A stretch of 44,918 nt of DNA from Deltaproteobacteria bacterium (GCA_020444165.1 JAHLLK010000048.1:1-44918); one strand, 5' to 3'; counted from the first letter of the stretch, positions 25,078 through 33,666 are shown. A program made the numbers and translations. Notes: generated from the sequence alone by a model not told the origin.

Positions 25078-25839
25078 CTACCCCAGAATCAGGCGCTGGG
25101 GGTCGATGTCGCGGCGCAGGGTCACCAGCTCGTGTTCGGTGGGGGGCACGGCTTCCACGGCGCCGTCGGTGGCCAGGGGAAAGCCGGTCTGCTCGGCGAT
25201 GTGCTCCGGGGTGACGCCGGGGTAGAACTCGGCCAAGTGCATGCGCCGGGTTGCGGGGTGGAACTTCAGCACGCCCAGGTTGGTGACCACGGCCAGGGGC
25301 CCGCCGCGGCGGTAGCCGGCCTCCTGCCGGGAGTCGCCGCCGGTGAGCCAGCCCGGGCTGGTGAAGTAGTCCAGCTTTCCCACGAAGCGCCGTTTGTCGT
25401 GCTGCATGAAGATGATCACCGCAAAGGCCAGGGAGGCCGCGTCGCAGGCCCCGCCGGAGCCGGGGAAGCGGGCCTTGGGCCGGTGGTAGTCCCCGATCAC
25501 CGTGGAGTTCAGGTTGCCAAAGGCGTCTATCTGGGCCGCGCCCAAAAAGGCGATGGTCCTGAGCTTGGGGTGGCCCAGGATGGAGAAGGCCTCGATGAGC
25601 CCGGAGTTCAGCGAACTGCCGTACATCACCCGGGGGTCGGCCACGGCCAGGGGCAGTTCGTCCAGGGCCGGGTCGATGCCGCCGGTCTCGAAGAAGACGG
25701 TGGAGTTGGGGGCGTGGATGCGCCGGGCCACCGTGGCGGCCAGCATGGAGATGCCGGTGCCGGCGAACAGCACGTCGCCATCGGTGACCAGCCGGCCGGC
25801 GGCCACGGCCATCATTTCCTTGTCGGTGTAGGCGGGCAT
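25078..25839 (-). CDS. CoA-transferase beta subunit (glutaconate CoA-transferase/IpdB-like), without alpha subunit
   Basis: 253 residues, typical for a GctB-like subunit. LFAGTGISMLAATVARR and FFETGGIDP are family features; Glu51 in FETGG is in the place of the catalytic glutamate that forms the CoA thioester in glutaconate CoA-transferase. IpdAB-type ring-opening hydrolases share this fold, so transfer chemistry is not certain. An alpha subunit is normally encoded next door, but the upstream neighbour, two bases away, is an alpha/beta hydrolase, and no alpha gene occurs in the window. It may pair with an alpha subunit encoded elsewhere or act in an unusual complex. Co-transcribed with the hydrolase. 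Confidence 0.85.
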   Translation of the reverse strand: MPAYTDKEMMAVAAGRLVTDGDVLFAGTGISMLAATVARRIHAPNSTVFFETGGIDPALDELPLAVADPRVMYGSSLNSGLIEAFSILGHPKLRTIAFLGAAQIDAFGNLNSTVIGDYHRPKARFPGSGGACDAASLAFAVIIFMQHDKRRFVGKLDYFTSPGWLTGGDSRQEAGYRRGGPLAVVTNLGVLKFHPATRRMHLAEFYPGVTPEHIAEQTGFPLATDGAVEAVPPTEHELVTLRRDIDPQRLILG

Positions 25840-25841
25840 GG

Positions 25842-26612
25842 TTAGAGGATAGCCATGAAGTCCAGGATGGCCGAGGCCGCGGGGCCGGGCTGCTCCAGGA
25901 TCACCATGTGCCCCGCCCCGGGGATGACGGCCTCCCGGGCGCCGGGGATGTGGCTGGCCAGGAACTGGGCGTACTTGGGCGGGGTCAGGGCGTCCAGCTC
26001 GCCGGCCAGGGCCAGGGCGGGGAGCCTGATCTCGCCCAGGCGGGCGCTCACGTCGAAGCGGTCGCAGGCGGTGAGGTCACCCAGGACCACCCCCGCCCCG
26101 GCGTCTTGCAGCATGCGGGCGCCCAGCTCCAGGGTGCGGGCGTCCACCCCGGGGGCGTAGGAGGCCTTCAAAAACATCTCGGTCGTGGCCAGGAAATTGT
26201 GGGCCAGGCCTTCCAGCACGGCGGGCAGCACCCGGAGCCGCGAGCCCGAGCCGACCAGGATGATCCCCCGCAAAAGCTCGGGGTGGTCCAGGGCCACCGA
26301 GAGGGCCACGGCCCCGCCCAGGGAATGGCCCAGGAGGACGGGGCGCACCGGGCCGGCGGCCAGGAAGTCGGCCACGAACGCGGCATAGGTGGCCACGTCG
26401 TCCACCGGGGCCGGGGCCGGGGTGTCGCCGTGGCCGGGCAGGTCCAGGGCGGCCGGGTTCACCGCGCCCTTCAGCTGGGCGGCCAGGGGCTGGTACAGGG
26501 CCTTCACCCCGCCGGAGCCGTGGATCATCAACAGGCTGGGCAGGCTGGGGTCATAGGGCTGATGGAAACTGGTCAGGCCCATCGGCCGGCCGGCGGCGTG
26601 CTTATCCCACAT
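25842..26612 (-). CDS. Alpha/beta hydrolase
   Basis: 256 residues. The alpha/beta-hydrolase triad is visible: nucleophile elbow GHSLGG, Asp in GELDALTPP and His in GAGHMV; the oxyanion strand LLMIHGSGG is near the N-terminus. No signal peptide, so cytosolic. Relatives cut esters, thioesters or C-C bonds in ring-cleavage pathways; the substrate is not predictable here. GGGAG lies seven bases before the ATG. The CoA-transferase gene starts two bases after its stop, implying a shared pathway for an acyl-CoA compound. Confidence 0.88.
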   Translation of the reverse strand: MWDKHAAGRPMGLTSFHQPYDPSLPSLLMIHGSGGVKALYQPLAAQLKGAVNPAALDLPGHGDTPAPAPVDDVATYAAFVADFLAAGPVRPVLLGHSLGGAVALSVALDHPELLRGIILVGSGSRLRVLPAVLEGLAHNFLATTEMFLKASYAPGVDARTLELGARMLQDAGAGVVLGDLTACDRFDVSARLGEIRLPALALAGELDALTPPKYAQFLASHIPGAREAVIPGAGHMVILEQPGPAASAILDFMAIL

Positions 26613-26684
26613 GGCGGCTCTCCCTGGTCTGGATTTGGCGGATCATGCGCGCCGCGCAAAGGGCCCGGCGGCGCACCTGAGACT

Positions 26685-26731
26685 ACCACGCCGCCCCGGG
26701 GCCAGCCAAGCCCCGGCCGGGGGGCGCGTCA
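26685..26731. repeat. 47-bp direct repeat flanking the toxin-antitoxin pair, copy 1
   Basis: Identical over 47 bases to 27401-27447, beginning ACCACGCCGCCCCGGG and ending GGGGGGCGCGTCA. It contains the small palindrome CCCCGGCCGGGG. The two copies enclose the toxin-antitoxin genes, 716 bases apart. Confidence 0.95.
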
Positions 26732-26753
26732 ATTTGGGCGCCCGCGCGGGCCG

Positions 26754-27057
26754 CTATTCCGAGAGGGTTTGCCGCTGAATTTTTTTCAGCTCGGCCAACC
26801 CCCGGTAGACGTCCTTAACGCTGGCCCACCTTGAGCACCAGGACCACCACGCGCTCCTCTTCCACCGCATAGATGACGCGAAACCCGGCTACCCGCAGCC
26901 GCCGAAAGGGATAGCCCGCCAACGTCCGGGATTCGGGCGGGCGGGGGTCTTGGGCCAAGGAGTCAATGGCTTCCAGCAGCTCCGGCAGGTCCCTGTTTCC
27001 TTTCATCTTCTTGATCTGCCGGGCGGCCAGGGGGCTTAAAAGCATTTGGTGCCCCAT
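26754..27057 (-). pseudogene. RelE/ParE-family toxin, truncated by a one-base frameshift
   Basis: The open frame from the ATG at 27057 stops at 26815-26817 after 80 residues, ending in LVLKVGQR. Toxins of this family continue with (K/R)xVYR, and exactly that follows in the next frame: KDVYRGLAELKKIQRQ plus TLSE and a stop at 26754-26756. One surplus base (an A on the plus strand at 26817 or 26818) explains the break; without it a toxin of about 100 residues is restored. RelE/ParE proteins are mRNA endonucleases or gyrase poisons, and the lost tail carries a conserved Tyr/Arg, so the product is probably inactive. A sequencing error is the main alternative. It starts six bases after the antitoxin stop. 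Confidence 0.8.
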
Positions 27058-27063
27058 TAGCCT

Positions 27064-27318
27064 CTAGCCAGCCAGTTCGGCCTTCAGGTCCTCCCAGTTC
27101 TCAAATCCCTTTTTCCGGCCCTCCCGCCAGGCCTCCAGGGCTTCCCGGCCGTCCACCATGTCCTCCAGGGCTTCCAGAAGCTCCAGGTCGTCCAGGGAAA
27201 CCAGGGCCGCGCCGGCGTGCCCCTTGCGGGTGATGCGGATACGCTCCCGGCCATAGGTGACCCGGTTCATGAGGGCCGCGATATCCTTCTTGGCCTGCGA
27301 GACACCCACCTCGGCCAT
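27064..27318 (-). CDS. Phd/YefM-family antitoxin
   Basis: 84 residues. The N-terminal DNA-binding part reads VGVSQAKKDIAALMNRV then RIRITRKGHAGAALVSLDDLELLEALED, the Phd/YefM pattern; the C-terminal tail is the toxin-neutralising part. The ATG at 27318 has a very strong AGGAGG seven bases upstream (complement of 27325-27331), so it is preferred over the ATG at 27354. It precedes the toxin by six bases in the normal antitoxin-toxin order and is expected to repress its own promoter. Confidence 0.88.
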   Translation of the reverse strand: MAEVGVSQAKKDIAALMNRVTYGRERIRITRKGHAGAALVSLDDLELLEALEDMVDGREALEAWREGRKKGFENWEDLKAELAG

Positions 27319-27400
27319 ATTCCACCTCCTCGGCAACGGAATTAACTTGGTCAACTAGAGCAACATATCCAACATGATCATCTGGGCCAAATGCTACCAC

Positions 27401-27447
27401 ACCACGCCGCCCCGGGGCCAGCCAAGCCCCGGCCGGGGGGCGCGTCA
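27401..27447. repeat. 47-bp direct repeat flanking the toxin-antitoxin pair, copy 2
   Basis: Identical to 26685-26731 and in the same orientation. It lies upstream of the antitoxin gene and of the divergent oxidoreductase operon. Confidence 0.95.
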
Positions 27448-27586
27448 TTTTAAGCTTTCTTTGGCGGAGGGCTGGTTTACCATGAAAACAGGCCCCGAGT
27501 TCGCTGATTTCTCCCGGCGGCCGGGTCGGCCCGGCGGGGAACAACCACCCGGGTTTCATCTTTTCCAGCCATACAAAGGCGAGTGT

Positions 27587-29284
27587 ATGCCCAGACAAGA
27601 GATCAATATCATGATCGGCGGCGAGGCCGGCCAGGGCCTGGTGACCCTGGGCCAGAGCCTGGCCAAGGTGCTGGTCAGGAGCGGCTATCGCATCGTGGTC
27701 ACCCAGGACTACATGTCCCGCGTGCGGGGAGGCAACAACATCTTCCTCATCCGGGCCGCCACCCACGAGATCACCGCCGGCCGGGAGGGTGTGGACCTCC
27801 TGGTCGCCCTGGACCAGGAGACCCTGGACCTCTATGAACCGCACCTGGCCCCGGGCGCCCTGGTGGTCTCGGGCCTGGGCCTCACCTGCGGCCAGGCCGC
27901 CTGCTTCCACGTGCCCTATAAGGAGCTGTCCCAGCCCCGCTATTACAACACCGTGGGCCTGGGGGCGGCCGGGGCCTTGTTGGGCCTGAAGCCCGAGGTG
28001 ATGGAAGCCACCCTCCTGAAAGCCCTCAAGAAGCTTTCCGCCGAGATCAAGGAGGAGAACCGCCGGGTCCTGGATGCGGCCTACACCTGGGCCCTGGGCC
28101 AGGAGCGGGCCTTTGACGGCCTGGCCCACGCCGCGGTGGACGACAAGCGCCTGATGCTCAACGGCAACGAGGCCCTGGGCCTGGGGGCCCTGGCGGGAGG
28201 GGTGAAGTTCCTCTCCTTCTACCCCATGACCCCCAGCACCTCGGTGGCGCTCACGGTCATCGCCCACGCGGAGGCCATGGGGGTGTTCCACGAGCAGGCC
28301 GAGGACGAGATCGCGGCCATCAACATGGCCCTGGGCGCCTCCTTTGCCGGCGCGCCGGCCCTGGTCTGCACCAGCGGCGGCGGCTTCGCCCTCATGGGCG
28401 AGGGCGTGAGCTTGGCCGGCATGACCGAGACCCCGGTGGTGATCGTAGTGGCCCAGCGTCCCGGCCCGGCCACGGGGCTGCCCACCCGCACCGAGCAGGG
28501 CGACCTGGAGCTGGTGCTCCATGCCGGCCACGGCGCGTTCCCCCGGGCCATCCTCACCCCGGGCTCGGTGGAGGACTGCTTCGCCGCGGCCTACCGGGCC
28601 TTCCATCTGGCCGAGGCCTCCCAGGGCCCGGTGTTCGTCCTCACGGACCAGTACCTGGCCGACTCCTACCGCGCGGTGGAGCCTTTTGACCTGACCGGCC
28701 TGGCTCCCGTCACCGCCGGGGCCCGCGACCTGGGCCTGGGCGAGGATTACCGGCGTTACGAAATGAGCCAACACTGCCTCTCCCCCCGGGCGCTCCCCGG
28801 CTTTGGCCCGGAATTGGTGGTGGCCGATAGCGACGAGCACGACGAAGAAGGCCACATCATCGAGGACGCGGCCACCCGCCGGGCCATGCAGGAAAAACGG
28901 CTCAGCAAATTCGCTTACCTGGTGGGCGAGGCCCTGCCCCCCGCTTTCGAAGGCCCCGAGGACCCGGAGCTGCTCTTGGTATGTTGGGGCTCCAGCCTGG
29001 GCCCGGTGGCCGAGGCGGCCGTGATCCTGCGGGGGCAGGGGCGCTCCGTGGCCTTTTGCCACTTCCCCCAGGTCTGGCCGCTGTTGCCCGAAGCCTTCCT
29101 GCCCCGCTTCAACCGGGCCGGCAGGGTGGTCATGGTGGAGGCCAACGCCCAAGGCCAACTGGCCCGGCTCATCCGCCGGGAAACCGGCTTGGCCATGGCC
29201 GGGCTGATCTCCCGCTACGACGGGCGGCCCTTTACCCCGGACTACATCCTGGCGCACCTCGCGGTCCAGGAAGCGGAGGAATAA
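27587..29284 (+). CDS. korA: 2-oxoacid:ferredoxin oxidoreductase, fused gamma-alpha subunit (KorA type)
   Basis: 565 residues. Residues 1-190 are the gamma domain (MIGGEAGQGLVTLGQSLA, SRVRGGNNIF); from about 200 follows the alpha domain (YPMTPSTSV, EQAEDEIAAINMALGASFAG, TSGGGFALM, QRPGPATGLPTRTEQGDL). This is the gamma-alpha fused KorA architecture. With the beta subunit it oxidatively decarboxylates 2-oxoacids (2-oxoglutarate or branched/aryl oxoacids) to acyl-CoA, reducing ferredoxin. The ATG at 27587 fits the family start; an upstream in-frame ATG at 27481 would add 35 poorly conserved residues. The beta subunit follows after two bases. No separate ferredoxin-like delta subunit is present. 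Confidence 0.9.
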   Translation: MPRQEINIMIGGEAGQGLVTLGQSLAKVLVRSGYRIVVTQDYMSRVRGGNNIFLIRAATHEITAGREGVDLLVALDQETLDLYEPHLAPGALVVSGLGLTCGQAACFHVPYKELSQPRYYNTVGLGAAGALLGLKPEVMEATLLKALKKLSAEIKEENRRVLDAAYTWALGQERAFDGLAHAAVDDKRLMLNGNEALGLGALAGGVKFLSFYPMTPSTSVALTVIAHAEAMGVFHEQAEDEIAAINMALGASFAGAPALVCTSGGGFALMGEGVSLAGMTETPVVIVVAQRPGPATGLPTRTEQGDLELVLHAGHGAFPRAILTPGSVEDCFAAAYRAFHLAEASQGPVFVLTDQYLADSYRAVEPFDLTGLAPVTAGARDLGLGEDYRRYEMSQHCLSPRALPGFGPELVVADSDEHDEEGHIIEDAATRRAMQEKRLSKFAYLVGEALPPAFEGPEDPELLLVCWGSSLGPVAEAAVILRGQGRSVAFCHFPQVWPLLPEAFLPRFNRAGRVVMVEANAQGQLARLIRRETGLAMAGLISRYDGRPFTPDYILAHLAVQEAEE

Positions 29285-29286
29285 GC

Positions 29287-30138
29287 ATGGCCGATATCAA
29301 AGATTACGGCGAGTTCGAAACCGCCTGGTGCCCGGGCTGCGGCAACTTCAGCATCCTGAAAGCCCTGAAACAGGCCCTGGCCGGCCTGGACCTGGCCCCC
29401 CGCGACCTCCTGTTGGTCAGCGGCATCGGCCAGGCCGCCAAGACCCCGCACTACCTGAAATGCAACGCCTTCAACGGCCTGCACGGCCGCTCCCTGCCGG
29501 CGGCCACCGGGGCCGCCCTGGCCAACCCAGAACTCAAGGTCCTGGTGCACAGCGGCGACGGCTGCCACTACGGCGAAGGCGGCAACCACTTCCTGGCCGC
29601 CGTGCGCCGCAACGTGAACCTCACCGTGTTCGTGCACGACAACCAGGTCTACGGCCTCACCAAAGGCCAGGCCAGCCCCACCAGCGGCGAAGGCTTCACC
29701 ACCAAGGCCCAGCCCACGGGGGTACACTCCCACCCCTTCGAACCCCTGGCCGTGGCCCTGACCCTGGGGGCCGGCTTCGTGGCCCGCGGCTTTGCCGGCG
29801 AAGTGGACCACCTGGCCGGTCTCATGGCCGAGGCCATAAACCACAGGGGCTTCGCCCTGGTGGACATCCTGCAACCCTGCGTTTCCTTCAACAAGGTCAA
29901 CACCTTCAAGTGGTACAAGGACCGGGTGCGCAAAATCGGCGAGGAACACGACCCCACCGACTGGCACCAGGCCCTGGCCAAAAGCCTGGCCTGGGGCGAC
30001 GAAATCCCCATCGGCGTCATCTACCGCCAGGAACGGCCATCGTTCGAGGAACACTTTCCCGTCCTGGCCCAAGGCCCCCTGGCCAACCTCGGCACCGACT
30101 ACGGCAAACTGGCGGAGATATTGGGGAGCTATGCGTGA
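29287..30138 (+). CDS. korB: 2-oxoacid:ferredoxin oxidoreductase beta subunit (KorB type)
   Basis: 283 residues, the normal size. WCPGCGNFSILKAL near the N-terminus, GIGQAAKTPHYLKCNAFNGLHGR, and the thiamine-diphosphate motif SGDGCHYGEGGNHFLAAVRRN ... DNQVYGLTKGQASPTS identify the TPP-binding subunit; the cysteines WCPGC with Cys in LQPCVSF are the usual cluster ligands of this family. Forms the active enzyme with the gamma-alpha subunit immediately upstream. It is followed by a run of hairpins that should end transcription. The exact 2-oxoacid substrate cannot be assigned from sequence alone. Confidence 0.92.
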   Translation: MADIKDYGEFETAWCPGCGNFSILKALKQALAGLDLAPRDLLLVSGIGQAAKTPHYLKCNAFNGLHGRSLPAATGAALANPELKVLVHSGDGCHYGEGGNHFLAAVRRNVNLTVFVHDNQVYGLTKGQASPTSGEGFTTKAQPTGVHSHPFEPLAVALTLGAGFVARGFAGEVDHLAGLMAEAINHRGFALVDILQPCVSFNKVNTFKWYKDRVRKIGEEHDPTDWHQALAKSLAWGDEIPIGVIYRQERPSFEEHFPVLAQGPLANLGTDYGKLAEILGSYA

Positions 30139-30155
30139 TTTATGGGGGGGAAACC

Positions 30156-30223
30156 CTTTCTTTGGCGCCCAAAGAAAGCCAGGCTGCCGGCAGGCAGCCT
30201 GGCGCGGGCCATGGATGGCCCGC
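30156..30223. repeat. Three consecutive hairpins downstream of korB
   Basis: Back-to-back inverted repeats: CTTTCTTTGG/CCAAAGAAAG (30156-30178, loop CGC); CCAGGCTGCC/GGCAGCCTGG (30179-30202, loop GGCA); GCGGGCCAT/ATGGCCCGC (30204-30223, loop GG). All arms are perfect. They lie between convergent genes and likely serve as a terminator or form a REP-type cluster. Confidence 0.8.
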
Positions 30224-30300
30224 ACTTGCCGCAGGCTTGTTTGGGGTGGGGCTAAGACATCCCTGGCATGTGGTCAGCCAACAGCCTGCTAGGTTGCAAC

Positions 30301-30377
30301 ACCAAGTTTTTTTGGGAGAGGGGGGCGTGGGGGGAGGCCCCTCTTTTTTCAAAAAAAGGGGCCTCCCCCCACATTCC
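30301..30377. repeat. Dispersed palindrome family, copy 3 (diverged)
   Basis: Begins ACCAAGTTTTTTTGGGAGAG and continues into a hairpin GTGGGGGGAGGCCCC / GGGGCCTCCCCCCAC (30327-30372) with a T/A-rich centre. It is the same layout as copies 1 and 2, but AAA/TTT in the stem has become AGG/CCT on both arms, so the pairing is kept. Confidence 0.88.
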
Positions 30378-30395
30378 CAACCTTTCCAAAAACTC

Positions 30396-31631
30396 TTAGT
30401 GATGCGCTCCAACTGGAGCCTTCTTCCCCAGCCAGGGCAGGAAGGCCAGGCCGCTCCACAGGAGGACTCCGAAGATGGAGAAGCCCAGGGGGAACTGGCC
30501 TCTATCGCCCAGCCAGCCCAGGCCGATGGGCACCAGGCCGGCGCCCACGACGATGCCGAGGCCGGCGGCCAGGGACACGGCCAGGTTGCGTTCGGCCGGG
30601 GAGACGCTTTCGGCCAGGCTGGCGAACAGGGGCGGGAAGAGGCAGACCACGGCGGCGGGTTGCAGGAACATGACCACGCGGAGCCACCAGCCGTCGGCGA
30701 GTCCGAGGAGGAAGGTGAACAGGCCGCCCAGGACCAGGGTGGCGGTCAGGGCCGCCCGGGGGCCGAAGCGGTCCGAGGCCCAGCCGGCCACAAAGGCCAT
30801 GCCCACCCCGGAGAGGCGGGAGAGCCCCACCAGGAAATTGGCCAGGCCCCGGGGCAGGCCGTGGAACTCGGTGAGGTACAGGGGCAGCATGGTGAACACG
30901 GCCAGGCTGCCCCCCAGGCCCAGGACCAGGAGCACGGTCAGGGCCAGCACGGCGCGGTTTTTCACCAACCCGGCCAGGGCCGCCAGCCGCGGGGCCCGGC
31001 CCCGCTCCCGGCCGCCCTGGCCCCAGCGCCAGAAGGCCGCCGCCAGCACCAGGGCCACCGCCCCCAAAGTGGTCAAGGCTCCCCGCCACGGCATCCAAAG
31101 CAGCAGGATCTCGGCCAGGAACGGCGCCGCGAAGAAGCCCAGGTTGGGGGCCACCTCGTGGATGGCCAGGGCCCGGCCCCAGAGCCGGGGCTCCACCAAT
31201 TCGGTGAGGCTGGCGATGCCCGAGGGCAAGTAGAGGCCGCCCCCCAGGCCCAGGGCCAACAGCCCCAGTTGCAGGGAGAGCAGCGAGTCGGCGCTGCCCA
31301 TGAACAGCATGGCCCCGCCCACAGCCAAGCCCGAGATGATGATGGTGCGCCGGTGGCCCAGGCGGGAGGCGACGAAGCCCGAGCACAACAAGGAGGTGCA
31401 GTAGCCCAGGCTGACGAACAGGAAAAAGGAGCCGGCCTGGGCGTGCCCCAGGGCCAGGTCCTTCTCGATCACCGGCAAGAGGGGGGCCATGGCCAGGCGG
31501 GAGAGGAAGTTGAGGAGAAAAATGGAGGTGAGGAACAGCACCACCTGCAGCCAGGGTCCGGCCACGGGCAGGCCGGCGCCCGAGCCCGCGGTGGCCAGCG
31601 CGGCCGGCGCGCCGCCGGCGGTCCGGCTCAT
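30396..31631 (-). CDS. MFS transporter
   Basis: 411 residues with 12 hydrophobic segments and a typical MFS loop 2-3 motif (GFVASRLGHRRT). The ATG at 31631 overlaps the stop of the upstream MFS gene (ATGA), so the two are translationally coupled; further upstream the frame is open but lacks a family signature. Substrate unknown; the layout resembles anion/drug-proton antiporter groups. Third gene of the methyltransferase-MFS-MFS operon. Two different MFS proteins in one operon are unusual but do not form a known heterodimer. Confidence 0.88.
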   Translation of the reverse strand: MSRTAGGAPAALATAGSGAGLPVAGPWLQVVLFLTSIFLLNFLSRLAMAPLLPVIEKDLALGHAQAGSFFLFVSLGYCTSLLCSGFVASRLGHRRTIIISGLAVGGAMLFMGSADSLLSLQLGLLALGLGGGLYLPSGIASLTELVEPRLWGRALAIHEVAPNLGFFAAPFLAEILLLWMPWRGALTTLGAVALVLAAAFWRWGQGGRERGRAPRLAALAGLVKNRAVLALTVLLVLGLGGSLAVFTMLPLYLTEFHGLPRGLANFLVGLSRLSGVGMAFVAGWASDRFGPRAALTATLVLGGLFTFLLGLADGWWLRVVMFLQPAAVVCLFPPLFASLAESVSPAERNLAVSLAAGLGIVVGAGLVPIGLGWLGDRGQFPLGFSIFGVLLWSGLAFLPWLGKKAPVGAHH

Positions 31632-32983
31632 GGCCGCACCTCGGCTTCGCCGTCGAAGGCCAGGGCCTCGGCCCGGCCCCGGGTCTCGTCCACCCGGGAG
31701 AGGAGGGCCAGGCCCACCACGAGTAGCACCACGATGCCGGCCAGGGACCAGCGGGAAGCAGCGTGCTGGGTCAACAAAACCTCCTCGGGCGTGGGGGCGG
31801 GGGGCATGAGGAGCCAGCGGGCCCCCAGCCCCACCAGCCCCATCAACAGGGGGCCCAACAGCGCGGCGAACTTGCCCCACAAGTTATAGAAGCCAAAGAA
31901 CTCCGCGCTTCTCCCCGGCGGGATCAGCCGGGCGAAAAAGGAGCGGGACAGGGCCTGGGCCCCGCCCTGCACCAGGCCGATGACCACGGCCATGGCGTAG
32001 AACTCCCAGGGCCGGCTCATGGTGGCGGCCCACAAGGTCACCCCCAGGTAAACGCCGATGGCCAGGTAGAGGCACTTCTTCACCTCCCAGACCTGGGCCA
32101 GGCGGCCGAAGCCCAGGGCGGCAGGGAAGCCCACGAACTGCACAAGCAACAGGGCCACGATGAGGTCCTTGGCCTGGAACCCCAGGGACAGCCCGTAGTC
32201 CACGGCCATGCGGATGATGGTGTCCACCCCGTCGATGTAGCACCAGTAGGCCACCAGGAACCATACCACCGTGGGCAGGCTCCGCACCTGGCCCAGGGTG
32301 GCCCGCAGGCGGGCCCAGCCCCGGCGGGCCATGACCGCCAGGGAAAGCCGTTCCGCCCCGGGCGGCTCGGGCACCCAGAGGAGCGTCAGCACCGCGAAGC
32401 CGCCCCACCAGGCCGCCACCGACACAAAGGAGACCCTGACCGCCTGGGCCGCGTCGGCCAGGCCGAAGGCCGCGGGATGCAGGGTCATGAGCACGTTCAC
32501 CAGGAACAACAGCCCCCCGCCCAGATAGCCCAGGGCATAACCCAGGCCGGAGACGAAGTCCAGGTCGCGGCGGCCGGCCACGGCGGGCAGGAGCGCGTCA
32601 TAAAAGGAATTGGCCCCAGCGAAACCCAGGTTGCCCAGGGTGTAGCAGGCCGCGGCCCAGACCCAGTCCCCCCGGCCCACCAGGGCCAGGCAGGCGGTCA
32701 TCAGCACCCCCAGATAGGCGAACAGGGCCAGGAAGCGCTTCTTGGCCCCTCCCTGGTCGGCCATGGCCCCCAGGATGGGGGCCGACACGGCCACGGCCAC
32801 CCCGGCCAGGGAATTGGCCAGGCCCAACAGGGCGGTGGAGGTGTTGGGGTCCGTACCGGCCGACCAATATTCCTTGAAGAACAGCGGAAAGAAACCGGCC
32901 ATCACCGTGGTGGCGAAGGCGGAGTTGGCCCAGTCGTACAGGGCCCAGCCCCACACGGCCCGTTTTTCGCCAGCGGGGTTCAC
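31628..32983 (-). CDS. UMF1/Atg22-family MFS transporter
   Basis: 451 residues. YDWANSAFATTVMAGFFP at the N-terminus is the signature of the UMF1 (Atg22-like) group; 11-12 membrane segments follow. Fungal Atg22 exports amino acids from vacuoles; the substrate of bacterial members is not known. The GTG start at 32983 overlaps the stop of the methyltransferase gene (GTGA) and the gene's own stop overlaps the next MFS start, so all three genes are coupled. Confidence 0.9.
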   Translation of the reverse strand: MNPAGEKRAVWGWALYDWANSAFATTVMAGFFPLFFKEYWSAGTDPNTSTALLGLANSLAGVAVAVSAPILGAMADQGGAKKRFLALFAYLGVLMTACLALVGRGDWVWAAACYTLGNLGFAGANSFYDALLPAVAGRRDLDFVSGLGYALGYLGGGLLFLVNVLMTLHPAAFGLADAAQAVRVSFVSVAAWWGGFAVLTLLWVPEPPGAERLSLAVMARRGWARLRATLGQVRSLPTVVWFLVAYWCYIDGVDTIIRMAVDYGLSLGFQAKDLIVALLLVQFVGFPAALGFGRLAQVWEVKKCLYLAIGVYLGVTLWAATMSRPWEFYAMAVVIGLVQGGAQALSRSFFARLIPPGRSAEFFGFYNLWGKFAALLGPLLMGLVGLGARWLLMPPAPTPEEVLLTQHAASRWSLAGIVVLLVVGLALLSRVDETRGRAEALAFDGEAEVRP

Positions 32984-33477
32984 TGCTTCTGGAAGACCAA
33001 CTGGAACGAGAACTCGTCGTCCTCGTCATGCTCCGAAGCCTGCACCAGCCGGAGCCCGCCCACCCGGCGGGCCAGGGCCAAGAGGTCCTCGGGCAGGAAG
33101 TCGTGCTTCTGCGCGGGCGGGCAGCCGGGCTCACCCAGCCGGGGCGCGAAGGCCGCGTGGGGCAGGTACAGGACCAGGTAGCCGCCGGGGCGAAGCACCC
33201 GGAACCACTCGGCCAGGGCGGCCTCCGGGGCGGGCAGGTCTTGCAGGAGATGGCTGGAGAACACGAAGTCAAAGGCCTGGTCCGCGTAAGGGAGGCCCTG
33301 CCGAATATCCCAGAGGAGATCCGCCGCCTCGGGGAGGAAGTCCACCCCCACGGCCAGGGGATGCACTTTCTCCCGGCCGCAGCCCAGGTCCAGGCCCAGA
33401 CCGCAGCAAAAGGCCATGACCCGCCAGCGGCATTTCACCACCTCGGGTCTGGGGGGGGCATCGGGTTGGAAGGACAT
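32980..33477 (-). CDS. Class I SAM-dependent methyltransferase (small)
   Basis: 165 residues, shorter than most. Motif I LDLGCG is present, followed by VGVDFLP, the acidic post-I residue, then FDFVFSSHLLQDLPAPEAALAEWFRVLRPGGYLVLYLP, which is the usual methyltransferase_11 core. An AAGGCAG sequence precedes the ATG. First gene of an operon with two MFS transporters; the substrate, perhaps something the transporters move, is unknown. Confidence 0.88.
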   Translation of the reverse strand: MSFQPDAPPRPEVVKCRWRVMAFCCGLGLDLGCGREKVHPLAVGVDFLPEAADLLWDIRQGLPYADQAFDFVFSSHLLQDLPAPEAALAEWFRVLRPGGYLVLYLPHAAFAPRLGEPGCPPAQKHDFLPEDLLALARRVGGLRLVQASEHDEDDEFSFQLVFQKQ

Positions 33478-33666
33478 GGCCTGCCTTTTTGCTGGAGGGG
33501 GGCGGAGGGAGCGCGTGGTTTTCCAATTGTAGGTCATGCCGGGCCGCTTGACCAGCCCCCCGGGGGGGACGCGGTGCTGCCGAGAGGCCTTGGGCGGCAT
33601 TATGTCAAGGGCTCGCCCCGGGATCGGGCTTGCCAATCCCCCGGGCTGGTATGATATTATACTTGG

